Source of the DNA: Rhodocyclaceae bacterium
Lineage (GTDB): Bacteria; Pseudomonadota; Gammaproteobacteria; Burkholderiales; Rhodocyclaceae
NCBI GenBank assembly: GCA_016702335.1
Contig: JADJEF010000020.1
Coordinates: 1,488,001 to 1,552,000, forward strand
Direction: 5' to 3'
Length of the DNA: 64,000 nucleotides
Shown piece by piece: positions 51,821 through 60,892 of this stretch. The stretch's first letter is position 1, and each line of letters opens with the position of its first letter. Below the pieces are notes generated by a model. The model saw nothing but the letters and a program-made list of their open reading frames with translations. It was not told where the DNA came from and did no database searches. Made by a program: the position numbers and the translations under genes.

Positions 51821-53644
51821 CTAGCGCGCCGGCAGCACCAAAGAAAACTCGACCTGCTTGTCGTCACTGAAGCTCAGCGTAATGTCACCACCATGCGCCC
51901 GGGCAATCTCGCGCGCTAGCGCCAGCCCGAGGCCGACGCCTTCGACCGTACGGCTGTGCGCCGCATCGGCGCGGAAAAAGCGCTCGAACAGTTTTTTGCG
52001 CTGCGTGGCCGAGATGCCGGCCGAGGCATTGCTCACTTTCACCTCGACGCGCTGCGACCAGTGCAGCAGCGTGATGCGCACCCACCCGTCCGGGAGGTTG
52101 TACTTGATGGCATTGCTGATCAGGTTGTGCAGCACCTGGCGCAGCATAGTGCCATCGGCCTGAATCACAATGCCGGGGGCGATATTGCCATCGACAGTGA
52201 GGTGGGGTGCCAGCATGCGCGTGTCTTCGATCAGATCGTCGAGTGCCTCCGAAAGATTGAAACTCTCGCGCAGCAGACTCATGTGCCCGGCATCGGCTTG
52301 CGAGAGCAGCATCAGCTTGCGTGAAATGCCTGACAGCCGGCGCACCTCGTCGAGAATGCCGGACAACTGCGCCTGCAGCGGTGAGCCATCGTCGGCACTC
52401 TGGATCGCCCGCTCCAGCTGGCCTTGCAGGATGGCCAGCGGCGTTTTCAGCTCATGGGCGGCATCGGCGGAAAAGCGCTGCGATTGCTTGAAACTGCGCT
52501 CCAGCCGTTCGAGCATGCGGTTAAAAACCTCGATCAGTTCGCCAAACTCTTCGTCTTCGTCCTGTGTGGCGATGCGTTGATCCAGGCCCTCTGCGGTGAC
52601 CTTGCGTGCGGCGAAGGTCAGTTTGCGCAGCGGTTTGAGTGCTCGGCTGGCGACCACCCAACTGGCGACGCCGATCAGCACTAACGCGAAGGGCAAGGCC
52701 AACAGAAAGGCATTGCGCATGCTGCGCATGTCGTCGGCAATCACCTGCGCATTGACGGCAATAGCCACGCGTCCGTTGTCAGTCACGCCGAGGCCAATGC
52801 GCCATTCCTGACCATCGACTACGCGTACCAATTGTGCGGTGGCAGGCGGAACGCGGCGCGGCGGCGGAAGGGATTCGAGGGGCGGTGGCGGCAAACCGGT
52901 GCCGGGTGGTGGGCGTAGCTCCTCACTGGCTGTCGCCCCACTGTCGGCAGTGACCGGAGTGGCGGGCTCGCCCGGGCTCGTCGATGGCGGCGGGAGTGGC
53001 GGCTGAAGCGGCGGCGCAGAAAATACGGGTTCGGAGGTGCTGCTGGCAGGGCTAGGTGGCGGTAGTCTGAGCGCCATGCCTGCCGGGGGCGGAGCGCTCT
53101 CACCGTTGGCGTTGCTTGCAACACCACGCGGTGGCTGATTGCCGGCACGCGGCGGCGGGAATGGACCACCGATCCCCGCAGGACCACCGGGACCACCGGG
53201 ACCACCGGGGCCACCCATGCCCGGGCGCGGGCGACCGCCACCAGGTGGTTCCTGTGCGTGGGCCGAGGCAAACAGCCAGCTACCACTATCCACCACCGGT
53301 GCCACGCCCGGCACTGGCCAGGGCAGTGCGTCACTATCAAGCCCGGCGGGCCAATGCGGCGAACGGTACACGGTATCGCCGCTTTCATCCTGCACCAGCA
53401 GCACCAGATCGGTGGGGTTCTTGACCCCGATCGCCGTGGTCATGCGCCCGAGCGGTCGCTGCCAGTCGATGACTTCAACGAACCGGGTGACCTCGCGCTC
53501 GGCATGAGTCCTCACCTCACTGTCAATGCGTTCGAGTTTGATCGAGCGCACCAGCCACCACGTACCACCGCCAAAGGCGATCAGCACCAGGCCCGAAAGC
53601 AGTGCACTCAACAGCGCAATGCGCAGGCGGAAGGAGCGGGTCAT
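51821..53644 (-). CDS. Sensor histidine kinase with long proline-rich periplasmic insert
   Basis: A 607-aa kinase of the QseC/TctE type. TM1 is at about 8-30 and TM2 at about 311-332; HAMP, HisKA (SADAAHELKTPLAIL) and HATPase (GVGLGLALAREIARAHGG) follow. The periplasmic part contains residues 132-270 rich in Pro and Gly, including a collagen-like GGP run (GGPGGPGGPGGP) encoded by a 9-bp tandem repeat. This is not found in ordinary homologues. Its start overlaps the regulator stop, so the two form one operon. It is divergent from the PqqD cluster. Confidence 0.88.
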   Translation of the reverse strand: MTRSFRLRIALLSALLSGLVLIAFGGGTWWLVRSIKLERIDSEVRTHAEREVTRFVEVIDWQRPLGRMTTAIGVKNPTDLVLLVQDESGDTVYRSPHWPAGLDSDALPWPVPGVAPVVDSGSWLFASAHAQEPPGGGRPRPGMGGPGGPGGPGGPAGIGGPFPPPRAGNQPPRGVASNANGESAPPPAGMALRLPPPSPASSTSEPVFSAPPLQPPLPPPSTSPGEPATPVTADSGATASEELRPPPGTGLPPPPLESLPPPRRVPPATAQLVRVVDGQEWRIGLGVTDNGRVAIAVNAQVIADDMRSMRNAFLLALPFALVLIGVASWVVASRALKPLRKLTFAARKVTAEGLDQRIATQDEDEEFGELIEVFNRMLERLERSFKQSQRFSADAAHELKTPLAILQGQLERAIQSADDGSPLQAQLSGILDEVRRLSGISRKLMLLSQADAGHMSLLRESFNLSEALDDLIEDTRMLAPHLTVDGNIAPGIVIQADGTMLRQVLHNLISNAIKYNLPDGWVRITLLHWSQRVEVKVSNASAGISATQRKKLFERFFRADAAHSRTVEGVGLGLALAREIARAHGGDITLSFSDDKQVEFSLVLPAR

Positions 53645-54336
53645 GACGCCTCAGTCAGCTTGCGAAAACGGTAGCCGACACCGCGCACCGCTTCGATGGG
53701 CGATTCGCCATCCGCGGCCACGCCAAGCGAGGCGATCTTTTTGCGGATACGCTGTATGCACACATCGACCACATTGGTGCTCGGGTCGAAGTCGTAACCC
53801 CAGACGTGCTCGAGAATCTGCGTGCGCGTGAACACCCGGCCGGGCGAGCGCATCAGGTATTCGATAAGGTTGAATTCGCGCCCGGTCAGATCGACCGTCT
53901 GACCATGCCAGGTGACTTCGCGGCTGATGCGATCCAGGCGCAGTTCGCCCACCGCCAGAATGTTCTGCCGCTCGCCCGAGACGCGGCGCAGCAGCGCCTG
54001 CACTCGCGCGATCAGTTCTTCAACGAAGAAGGGCTTGGCCAGATAGTCGTCCGCCCCGAGTGACAGGCCTTCGACGCGGTCATCAAGCTCATTGCGTGCG
54101 GTGAGCAGGATGACCGGTGTGGCATTGCCCGCCTTGCGCAGGCCCTTGAGGATGGACAGCCCGTCGCGCCCGGGCAGCATGATGTCGAGCACGATCACAT
54201 CGTAGCTGCCGGTGCTGGCGCGGGCAAAACCCTCGGTGCCGTCGGCACAGTGCTCGACGACAAAGCCCTGCTCCTTGAAGCCGGCGCATACGAAGTCGGC
54301 GATTTTCTTCTCGTCTTCTACCAGCAGCACTTTCAT
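53641..54336 (-). CDS. OmpR-family response regulator
   Basis: The 231-aa product has an intact receiver domain (VLLVEDEKKIADFV, acceptor Asp in VIVLDIMLPGRDG, Lys in YLAKPF) and a winged-helix DNA-binding domain (about 125-225, LTGREFNLIEYLMRSPG, EHVWGYDFDPSTNVVDVCI). It is coupled with the histidine kinase by a 4-bp overlap. Its promoter faces that of the PqqD cluster across 167 bp, so it is a candidate regulator of that cluster. Confidence 0.92.
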   Translation of the reverse strand: MKVLLVEDEKKIADFVCAGFKEQGFVVEHCADGTEGFARASTGSYDVIVLDIMLPGRDGLSILKGLRKAGNATPVILLTARNELDDRVEGLSLGADDYLAKPFFVEELIARVQALLRRVSGERQNILAVGELRLDRISREVTWHGQTVDLTGREFNLIEYLMRSPGRVFTRTQILEHVWGYDFDPSTNVVDVCIQRIRKKIASLGVAADGESPIEAVRGVGYRFRKLTEAS

Positions 54337-54503
54337 GGGCGGCCTTCCCGTGTTTTTCCTGCATGGAGATTAGCGCGCGCGGCCGTGCACCGCCAATGAC
54401 AAATCTGTAATCAAAGCGCGGGGGTAGGCGTTAGGCGCCGGGTAAATCATTCGCTCCAGCAACGCAACACAACTACACCACATCACACCCAAAGGAGCAG
54501 CGC

Positions 54504-54770
54504 ATGACCGCACGACAAGTGGAGTTTCCCAAGACCGAGGTACTGCAGCGATTGGCGCTCAGTGACAGCGGCTTTGTCTTCGATCCGCTCAGCGGCGCCA
54601 GCTACACCGTCAATACCACGGGCATTGCCCTGCTGCGCCGCCTGCAGCATTACGACGGCGACATTACCCGCCTGGTCGCTGGCCTGCGCACAGAATTCGA
54701 GGTCGATGCCGCCGTCGCCGAACAGGACACGGTGGAGTTTGCCGGCGTACTGCGGAGCTACTTCAAATGA
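54504..54770 (+). CDS. PqqD-family (RRE-like) peptide chaperone
   Basis: An 88-aa winged-helix-like protein. FVFDPLSGASYTVNTTGIALLRRL is the PqqD/RiPP-recognition-element core, followed by helices (DITRLVAGLRTEFEV...DTVEFAGVLRSYF). PqqD proteins bind a substrate peptide and present it to modifying enzymes. No radical SAM enzyme or evident precursor gene is beside it; the next gene is an ATP-grasp. A clear AAAGGAG ribosome site lies upstream. The ATG of the ATP-grasp gene overlaps its stop by four bases. Confidence 0.82.
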   Translation: MTARQVEFPKTEVLQRLALSDSGFVFDPLSGASYTVNTTGIALLRRLQHYDGDITRLVAGLRTEFEVDAAVAEQDTVEFAGVLRSYFK

Positions 54771-55882
54771 ACGCCCTGCCTGTGAGAACAATGCACACTG
54801 ACCCGATCACCGTCGCTATCACCGGCATGAACGCACTGCCGGAAAACCCCGGCCCCGGCCTCGCCGTAGCGCGCTGCCTGCGCGAAGCCTTGGGCGAGGG
54901 TGTGCGCATTATCGGCCTGGGCTACGACGCGCTCGATCCGGGCATGTACCTCGACACCTATACCGATGTCGCCTACCTGCTCTCCTACCCGTTGCATGGC
55001 AGCGAGGCATTGCTCGAGCGCTTGCAGGAGATTCAGCGCATCGAGCAGATCGACGTGCTGATCCCCTGTCTGGATGCCGAGTTGCCACTGATGGTGGCGT
55101 TGGCCGAACAAATTACGGCCATGGGCATTCGCACTTTTTTGCCCGATGCCACGCAATTGCAACGACGCACCAAGGATCGTCTGCCCGAGCTGTGCAAAAC
55201 CGCCGCCGTGGGCTGCCCGGAGATACAGCCGCTCAACAGCGCGGCCTTCTTCTACAGCGGCGAAGCCGAGGGGTGGAGCTACCCGCTGGTGGTCAAGGGG
55301 CCTTTTTACGACGCCAAGATTTGTCGCAATGCCGCCGAGGCCACCGCCGCCTTTTACGCCATTGCCGCTGAATGGGGTTACCCGGTGCTGGCCCAGCGCT
55401 TCATTGCCGGCGAGGAATACAACCTCGCCGCGTTGGGCGACGGCAAGGGCGCCATGCTCGGTGAAGTGATGATGAAAAAGCGCGCGCTGACCGCCAAGGG
55501 CAAGGCCTGGGCCGGCATTGCCATCAATGATGCGGCGCTCGGCGACTTCGCCCGTCGTCTGGTCGCGGAGCTGAAATGGAAAGGCCCGCTCGAAGTCGAA
55601 GTGATGCGCGACGAGCACGGCCAGTACCAGCTCATCGAGATTAACCCGCGCTTTCCGGCGTGGATCTATCTCTCGCAGGGCGTGGGCCGCAACCTGCCGG
55701 CGCTGCTGCTGGATCTGGCGCTCGGACGCACGCCCGAAGCACTACCGGCGTCACGCCCGGGCACGATGTTCATCCGCTACGCGCAGGAAACCATTGTCGA
55801 GCTCAGCGAGTTCGAAACCATGATGATCAATGGCAGCACCGTCAATTTCAACCCGCCCTTCAATCTGGGCAAAGGAGAATAA
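54767..55882 (+). CDS. ATP-grasp ligase (carbamoyl-phosphate-synthase-like)
   Basis: The 371-aa product has an N-terminal pre-ATP-grasp part and the ATP-grasp core: YPLVVKGPFYDAK, a VLAQRFIAGEEYNLAALGDGKG strand, GPLEVEVMRD and the Mg2+ loop LIEINPRFPAWIYLS. Enzymes of this fold join a carboxylate to an amine or thiol, using ATP through an acyl-phosphate. Substrates are unknown. It is translationally coupled to the PqqD-like gene and followed 2 bp later by the decarboxylase. Confidence 0.85.
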   Translation: MNALPVRTMHTDPITVAITGMNALPENPGPGLAVARCLREALGEGVRIIGLGYDALDPGMYLDTYTDVAYLLSYPLHGSEALLERLQEIQRIEQIDVLIPCLDAELPLMVALAEQITAMGIRTFLPDATQLQRRTKDRLPELCKTAAVGCPEIQPLNSAAFFYSGEAEGWSYPLVVKGPFYDAKICRNAAEATAAFYAIAAEWGYPVLAQRFIAGEEYNLAALGDGKGAMLGEVMMKKRALTAKGKAWAGIAINDAALGDFARRLVAELKWKGPLEVEVMRDEHGQYQLIEINPRFPAWIYLSQGVGRNLPALLLDLALGRTPEALPASRPGTMFIRYAQETIVELSEFETMMINGSTVNFNPPFNLGKGE

Positions 55883-55884
55883 AC

Positions 55885-57273
55885 ATGGGACACCTTCACC
55901 CCTGGATCAAGCCCGTACTCACCGCCCACCGCGCCGGTGTCATGAACAAGTTCGGTGCCGTGCGCGCGCAGTTTCATCAGCCCGATGTCGATGGCGTGGA
56001 CATCACCGGCCTGATCGAAAAGTTCGGCTCGCCGCTCTACATTCTCTCCGAGAAAACCCTGCGCCAGACCGTGCGCCGGCTCAAGCGCGCCTTTGCCACG
56101 CGCTGGCCGCGCGTGCGCCACGGCTGGTCGTACAAGACCAACTATCTGGGCGCGGTGTGCACCACCCTGCATCAGGAAGGCTCGTGGGCCGAAGTCGTGT
56201 CGGCCTACGAGTACCAGAAGGCACGGGCGCTGGGCGTGCCCGGCTCGCGCATCATCTTCAACGGCCCGCTGAAAGGCGTCGAGATTCTCGAGCAGGCCAT
56301 CAATGAAGGGGCCACGCTGCACATCGACCATTTCGATGAGCTCTACGCCATCGAGCAGATTGCCCAGCGCCTCGACAAGCAGGTGCCGGTCGGCCTGCGC
56401 CTGACCTTCGATACCGGCTACACCGACGCCTGGAGCCGCTTCGGCTTCCATCTCGAATCGGGCGCGGCCATGGACGCGGTGCAGCGCATCGGCGCCAGCC
56501 GCCACCTCAAGCTCACCGGCCTGCACAGCCACATTGGCACCTTTGTGCTCGACGTGCGCGCTTATGCCGCGCAAGCCAAGATCATGGCCGGCTTCATGGA
56601 GCAGGCCGAACAGGCCATCGGCTGCCGCATCGAGTATCTCGACATTGGCGGCGGCTTCGCCTCGAAGAACGCGCTGCAGGGCTTGTATCTGCCGCCCGAG
56701 CAGGTGGTGCCCAGCTTCGAACAATACGCCGAAGCCATTACCGGCGCGCTGCTGGAGGCCACGCGTGAGCGGGCAGGCAAGGGCAAGCCGCTGCCCGAGT
56801 TAGTGCTGGAAACCGGCCGCGCCGTGGTCGATGAAGCGGAAGTGCTGATCACCAGCGTGGTCGGCGGCAAGCGCCTGCCCGATGGGCGGCGCGCCGCGAT
56901 TCTCGATGCCGGAGTCAATCTGTTGTTCACCGCCTTCTGGTACAACCACGAGGTGCGCCCGGTGCGCCCGCTCGATGGCATTGCCGAAGACACGGTGCTC
57001 TACGGCCCGTTGTGCATGAACATCGATGTGCTGCGCAGTTCCATCATGCTGCCGCCGCTCAATGTCGGCGAGGCGCTGGTGATCCGTAATGTCGGTGCCT
57101 ACAACAATACCCAGTGGATGCAGTTCATCCAGCTGCGCCCGGCCATTGTCATGGTGCGCGAAGATGGCAGTGTCGATCTGATCCGCGACGCCGAGCAGGT
57201 GGAAACGCTGAGCAACATGGAGCACCTGCCGGCGAATCTGCAGCAGCCGTTTCCGAAAGGATTGCCGCAGTGA
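55885..57273 (+). CDS. PLP-dependent decarboxylase, type III fold (LysA/ornithine decarboxylase-like)
   Basis: A 462-aa alanine-racemase/DAPDC-fold enzyme. The PLP lysine is K84 in GWSYKTNYLG. It also has the HSHIGTF segment, a glycine loop DIGGGFASK, and the C-terminal PLCMNIDVL and GAYNNTQ regions. It probably decarboxylates an amino acid, but the residues that select diaminopimelate are not evident, so this should not be called LysA. AAAGGAG eight bases upstream gives the start. The next gene's GTG overlaps its stop. Confidence 0.85.
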   Translation: MGHLHPWIKPVLTAHRAGVMNKFGAVRAQFHQPDVDGVDITGLIEKFGSPLYILSEKTLRQTVRRLKRAFATRWPRVRHGWSYKTNYLGAVCTTLHQEGSWAEVVSAYEYQKARALGVPGSRIIFNGPLKGVEILEQAINEGATLHIDHFDELYAIEQIAQRLDKQVPVGLRLTFDTGYTDAWSRFGFHLESGAAMDAVQRIGASRHLKLTGLHSHIGTFVLDVRAYAAQAKIMAGFMEQAEQAIGCRIEYLDIGGGFASKNALQGLYLPPEQVVPSFEQYAEAITGALLEATRERAGKGKPLPELVLETGRAVVDEAEVLITSVVGGKRLPDGRRAAILDAGVNLLFTAFWYNHEVRPVRPLDGIAEDTVLYGPLCMNIDVLRSSIMLPPLNVGEALVIRNVGAYNNTQWMQFIQLRPAIVMVREDGSVDLIRDAEQVETLSNMEHLPANLQQPFPKGLPQ

Positions 57274-59495
57274 ACAGCAGCACCGCAAGTGCCGGAACCC
57301 GCCGCATGCCTGATCATCGCGCAAATCGCCGTGTTACCAGCGCCGACTTGCGGAATAGCGTAGGCAATCGACTGGAAAGCGCATTTCGCGGCCACTTGGA
57401 AAGCGCCTTGCGCGCCTACGCCGGGGTGCTGTTCTGCACCTCACCCCGGCTGGGCGCCTGGCTGGCGGCGATCACCTGGTGTGCGCCGCGCGCGGCGGCG
57501 GCGGGCACGCTAGCGCTGCTGGCGTCCATGCTCTGGGCACGGCTGTTTTCGCTGGAGAAAAGCGGCGAGGGGCATCTGGTCAACAGCCTGCTGGCCGGGC
57601 TGTGCCTCGGTGCCTTTCATGCCTTTGACAGCGTGCTGGCCGGCTGGCTGTTGGCTGCGTCACTCCTCACTACCCTGCTCACCCACGCGCTGGCCGGCCC
57701 GCTCTGGCAGCTGGCGCGCCTGCCGGTGCTCAGCCTGCCCTTTGTGCTCGGCAGCTGGGCGGTGAGCCTCGGCGCGCATCAGTCCTTTTCCCTGTCGATG
57801 ACCGGCACTACGCTCAATCACCTCGCCGGGCCATCGTTCGGCAGTTGGGGCGATGCGTTTTTTACCGCGCTGGGCTGGCTGTTGCTGGTGCCCTACCCGC
57901 TGGCGGGTGCACTGATCTTTGCCGGCCTCATCGCCGCCTCGCGCTATCTGGCCCTGCTCGCGCTCGCTGGCTATCTGGCCGGCCAGTTGGTAATCGCGCT
58001 GCTCGCCCACGGCGATACGCAAGCCACCGGCTTCAACTTCATGCTCGCCAGCATGGCGCTCGGCGGCACCTTCGCCGTGCCCGGCCGGCTGAGCTTTGCC
58101 GTTGCGCTCGGTGGCGGCGCGCTGGCCGCGGCGCTGGTCCTGATGCTCGCGGCACCCCTGGGCGCACAGGGCTTGAGTCTGCTCACCCTGCCCTTCATTC
58201 TTGCGGTGTATTTGTGGCTGGCAGCGCTGGGCAGTCGCGTGCACTCCGGCTCGCTGCAGCTACGTCTGGCACACCCCGGCGACCCGGAAAGCGCCTTCGC
58301 CGCCGAGCGGCTGGGGCGGGCGCGCGGTCTCGCCGGCGACAGCATCGACAGCATTCCGCTGGCCGTACCCTTCTATGGCGAATGGCAGGTCACGCAGGGC
58401 TTCGATGGCGAGCACACGCATCAGGCATCGTGGCAGCATGCGCTGGATTTTGAAATCTTCGCAGACGATGCGCCCGGCAGCGGCAACGGCGATGCCCGCG
58501 AGGACTATTTCTGCTTTGGCGCGCCTGTGCTGGCACCTGCCGCCGGCACCGTGGTCGCCACCGTCGATCACCTGCCCGACTGCCGGCCCGGCGAGGCGGA
58601 TCTGGCCAACAACTGGGGCAACCATGTACTGATCCGCACCGCCGGCGGTGTGTACGTGCTACTTGCGCATCTGCGCCAACACAGCCTCTGCGTCCAGCCC
58701 GGTGCCTGGGTGACGGTAGGCGAGCGCATCGCCGCCTGCGGCAGCTCGGGCCGCTCGCCGGTGCCGCACCTGCATCTGCAGGTGCAAAGCACCGCCGCGC
58801 TGGGCAGCCCGACCCTGCCCTTTCATCTGGTCAATGTCATCGTGCGCCAGGCTGATGCAGAGAGCGAGTTTCGCCTCTGTCATCGCCCCACGCAGGGCGA
58901 AGCGATTGCCGGCGTGCAGCGCGACGAGGTACTGGCACAGGCCATGGTGCCGACCGTGGGCATGGCCACACACTACCGCTTACCTTCTGGCGGGCAAGCC
59001 AGTCTGCGCGCCGAGTTGACCCTGCTCGGGCAGGCTCGTCTGCACTGTGACAACGGCACTCAACATGCCTCCTGTGCCTTTGACGGACAGGGGGCGAGCC
59101 TGGCCGCCTATGATCGGCAGGGGCCGCGCAGCCCGCTGCTCGATACCTGGCTGCTCGCCCTGGGCCTGAGTGCTCTGAGCAGCGCGGCACAGAGCTGGCG
59201 CGATGCCCCGGCACTTGAGCTGTGGCCGCTGGCACCCTGGCAACGCGCCCTGGTCGCCCTGCTCTATCCGCTGGGCGCGGCCGGACGCAGCCACTACCAG
59301 CGCCACTGGGATCTCGCCGAGCAATGCTGGCGCATTGACGGTACGCATCACTTCACTCTGTTGCCCGGACTACGCGCCCTGCACTGGCAGGCGACCACCC
59401 ACGCCTGGGTCGCCCCCGGCCAAGGCGTTCGGCGCCTGCACGTAAGCATGGACGATCGCTGCTGGTTGGCACACCTCGAATCACCCACCCACTAA
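57270..59495 (+). CDS. Urea-transporter-like membrane domain fused to LytM (M23) peptidase
   Basis: The 741-aa product has about ten TM helices (about 60-330) resembling the urea transporter family (NSLLAGLCLGAFHA, GFNFMLASMALGG). A LytM/M23 domain (about 375-510) follows with metal ligands in HALDFE (390-395) and PVPHLHLQV (about 497-505), and then a C-terminal beta-rich domain. It could cut cell-wall peptides on the outer side of the inner membrane while moving a small solute. The GTG start at 57270 has AAAGGA upstream; MPDHRA at 57306 is the alternative. Repeat copy 11 codes for NRRVTSADLRN right after that Met. Confidence 0.8.
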   Translation: MNSSTASAGTRRMPDHRANRRVTSADLRNSVGNRLESAFRGHLESALRAYAGVLFCTSPRLGAWLAAITWCAPRAAAAGTLALLASMLWARLFSLEKSGEGHLVNSLLAGLCLGAFHAFDSVLAGWLLAASLLTTLLTHALAGPLWQLARLPVLSLPFVLGSWAVSLGAHQSFSLSMTGTTLNHLAGPSFGSWGDAFFTALGWLLLVPYPLAGALIFAGLIAASRYLALLALAGYLAGQLVIALLAHGDTQATGFNFMLASMALGGTFAVPGRLSFAVALGGGALAAALVLMLAAPLGAQGLSLLTLPFILAVYLWLAALGSRVHSGSLQLRLAHPGDPESAFAAERLGRARGLAGDSIDSIPLAVPFYGEWQVTQGFDGEHTHQASWQHALDFEIFADDAPGSGNGDAREDYFCFGAPVLAPAAGTVVATVDHLPDCRPGEADLANNWGNHVLIRTAGGVYVLLAHLRQHSLCVQPGAWVTVGERIAACGSSGRSPVPHLHLQVQSTAALGSPTLPFHLVNVIVRQADAESEFRLCHRPTQGEAIAGVQRDEVLAQAMVPTVGMATHYRLPSGGQASLRAELTLLGQARLHCDNGTQHASCAFDGQGASLAAYDRQGPRSPLLDTWLLALGLSALSSAAQSWRDAPALELWPLAPWQRALVALLYPLGAAGRSHYQRHWDLAEQCWRIDGTHHFTLLPGLRALHWQATTHAWVAPGQGVRRLHVSMDDRCWLAHLESPTH
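57325..57354 (-). repeat. Dispersed repeat, copy 11 (N-terminus of the M23 gene)
   Basis: AATCGCCGTGTTACC followed by AGCGCCGACTTGCGG, one mismatch. Read as NRRVTSADLR. Confidence 0.9.
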
Positions 59496-59507
59496 ACGGA
59501 GAATCTC

Positions 59508-60122
59508 ATGAAACTCAAGCTCAATGCCCTGCTCGTCGTTGCATCAATCACCTTTGCCGGTTCCTCGGCGTTTGCCCAAGCAAGTTCGTGGAAGGACTCG
59601 TACGGGCACGAGAGCGGCGGTCGCTACGCGCAAGCCGCAGAAGCCATGGAGCAGGTGCTGCGCGAAGCGCCAGGGCACAGTTTTGCCCTGATGCGCCGCG
59701 GCTGGCTCAACTACCTGCAGGGCCGCCATGCCGAGGCGCTGCGCGACTATGACAACGTGCTCTTGCGCAACCCTAATGCACTGGAAGCGCGCCTGGGGAT
59801 CACCTTGCCGCTGATGGCGCAAAAACGTTGGCCCGAAGCCGCCGCCGAGGCGCGCAAGGTGCTGGCCGTGAATGCCTGGGACTACACCGCGCACACGCGT
59901 CTGCTGGCCTGCGAAGAAGCCGAGCGGCAGTGGGACGAACTGGCCCGGCACGCCAATGCCCTGGCCGTGCGCTACCCCTCGGATGCCACGGTGCTGGTGT
60001 ATCTGGCCCGCGCCGAATTGGCGCGCGGCAACGCGAAGGGCGCGCGCAGCGCCTACGCGCAGGTGCTCGAGCGCGCCCCGACGAATGCCGAGGCCTTGGG
60101 CTATTTCAGCAAAAGCACCTAG
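59508..60122 (+). CDS. Secreted tetratricopeptide-repeat protein
   Basis: The 204-aa product has a signal peptide (about 1-24, AFAQ|A) and about four TPR motifs from residue 40 on (YAQAAEAMEQVLREAPGHSFALMRRGWLNYLQGRHAEALRDYDNVLLRNP pattern, read in two parts). It probably acts as a periplasmic scaffold for the cluster. GGAGA upstream supports the start. It is the last gene of the operon. The 105-bp gap that follows holds nothing I recognise. Confidence 0.78.
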   Translation: MKLKLNALLVVASITFAGSSAFAQASSWKDSYGHESGGRYAQAAEAMEQVLREAPGHSFALMRRGWLNYLQGRHAEALRDYDNVLLRNPNALEARLGITLPLMAQKRWPEAAAEARKVLAVNAWDYTAHTRLLACEEAERQWDELARHANALAVRYPSDATVLVYLARAELARGNAKGARSAYAQVLERAPTNAEALGYFSKST

Positions 60123-60228
60123 CCCCGAAACTGCCGGACAGCCTCGACCTCAGAATCACTTCAACCATAGTCTGGTGCGGACTAAGGTTCGAGCTCAGGC
60201 AGTCGGGATTGCAGCGAAAGCCTATGCG

Positions 60229-60768
60229 CTACCGACGGAACATTGGCAACGGATTGAGCGGGTGTCTGAACAGCCATTTTGTACCAAGCCGCAACAGCTG
60301 CATGTGAAATCCGGCGTTGGGGAACGCCGCTTTGGTCTGGGCAATTAAAGCGGCAGGAATTCCAATTGCCACCACGCCAAGGGAAAAGTCAGCGATGTCA
60401 GCACGACGGAAAGCCTCGACGAGAGCAAATGAGGAGTCCTTGCATGAGCAGATGCAATGATGCATTGCGATCATTTCGGTGATCTCCGCATTCCAGGCCC
60501 CCAGTCCTTTCTCATTCAGGTACCTGGATGCCTCCGACTCTGAAGGAGGCAAATAGTCCAATGTGCCAGCTGTCCAGATGCCGATGTCATGGAAGCAGCC
60601 CGCGAGTTGGATTTTCTCTTTCTCTATGGCGGAGAACTGACCGAGAGAGAAGCACAGATTGATGACTCGGTAGACGTGATTTCGATAGGCATCGAAGTCG
60701 CCACCGATACACGCTTTGTACTCACTGAGAATCTCTTCAATCAGCGGCAACTGCTTTTCAATAGTCAT
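60229..60768 (-). CDS. HD-domain phosphohydrolase-like protein
   Basis: The product is 179 aa. It has HVYRVINLCFSLGQFSAIE and GCFHDIGIW (HD pair), and a later MIAMHHCICSCKD with a third histidine pair. These are the metal ligands of HD-domain phosphohydrolases; the substrate is unknown. Start MTIEKQ at 60768; an upstream Met at 60801 is possible. It converges with the TPR gene. Confidence 0.75.
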   Translation of the reverse strand: MTIEKQLPLIEEILSEYKACIGGDFDAYRNHVYRVINLCFSLGQFSAIEKEKIQLAGCFHDIGIWTAGTLDYLPPSESEASRYLNEKGLGAWNAEITEMIAMHHCICSCKDSSFALVEAFRRADIADFSLGVVAIGIPAALIAQTKAAFPNAGFHMQLLRLGTKWLFRHPLNPLPMFRR

Positions 60769-60892
60769 TAGCACAGTCCATTCTTTGGTCGGTGGGTTCA
60801 CTGATCAAGTGAAAAAGTGAAATGTGATGATGATGCCGTCTGAAGTGAAAAGTGTCAGCAGAGAAACGCCCACGGTCCTCTTCCGAAGGATC

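Noticed and set aside
54291..54306. GAAGTCGGCGATTTT, similar to parts of the dispersed repeat
   Set aside because: The GCTGG centre is missing; it is explained by the response-regulator coding sequence.
60301..60335. TCCGGCGTTGGGGAACGCCG, a possible diverged repeat copy
   Set aside because: Too many mismatches, and it lies within the HD-domain gene in a normal context.
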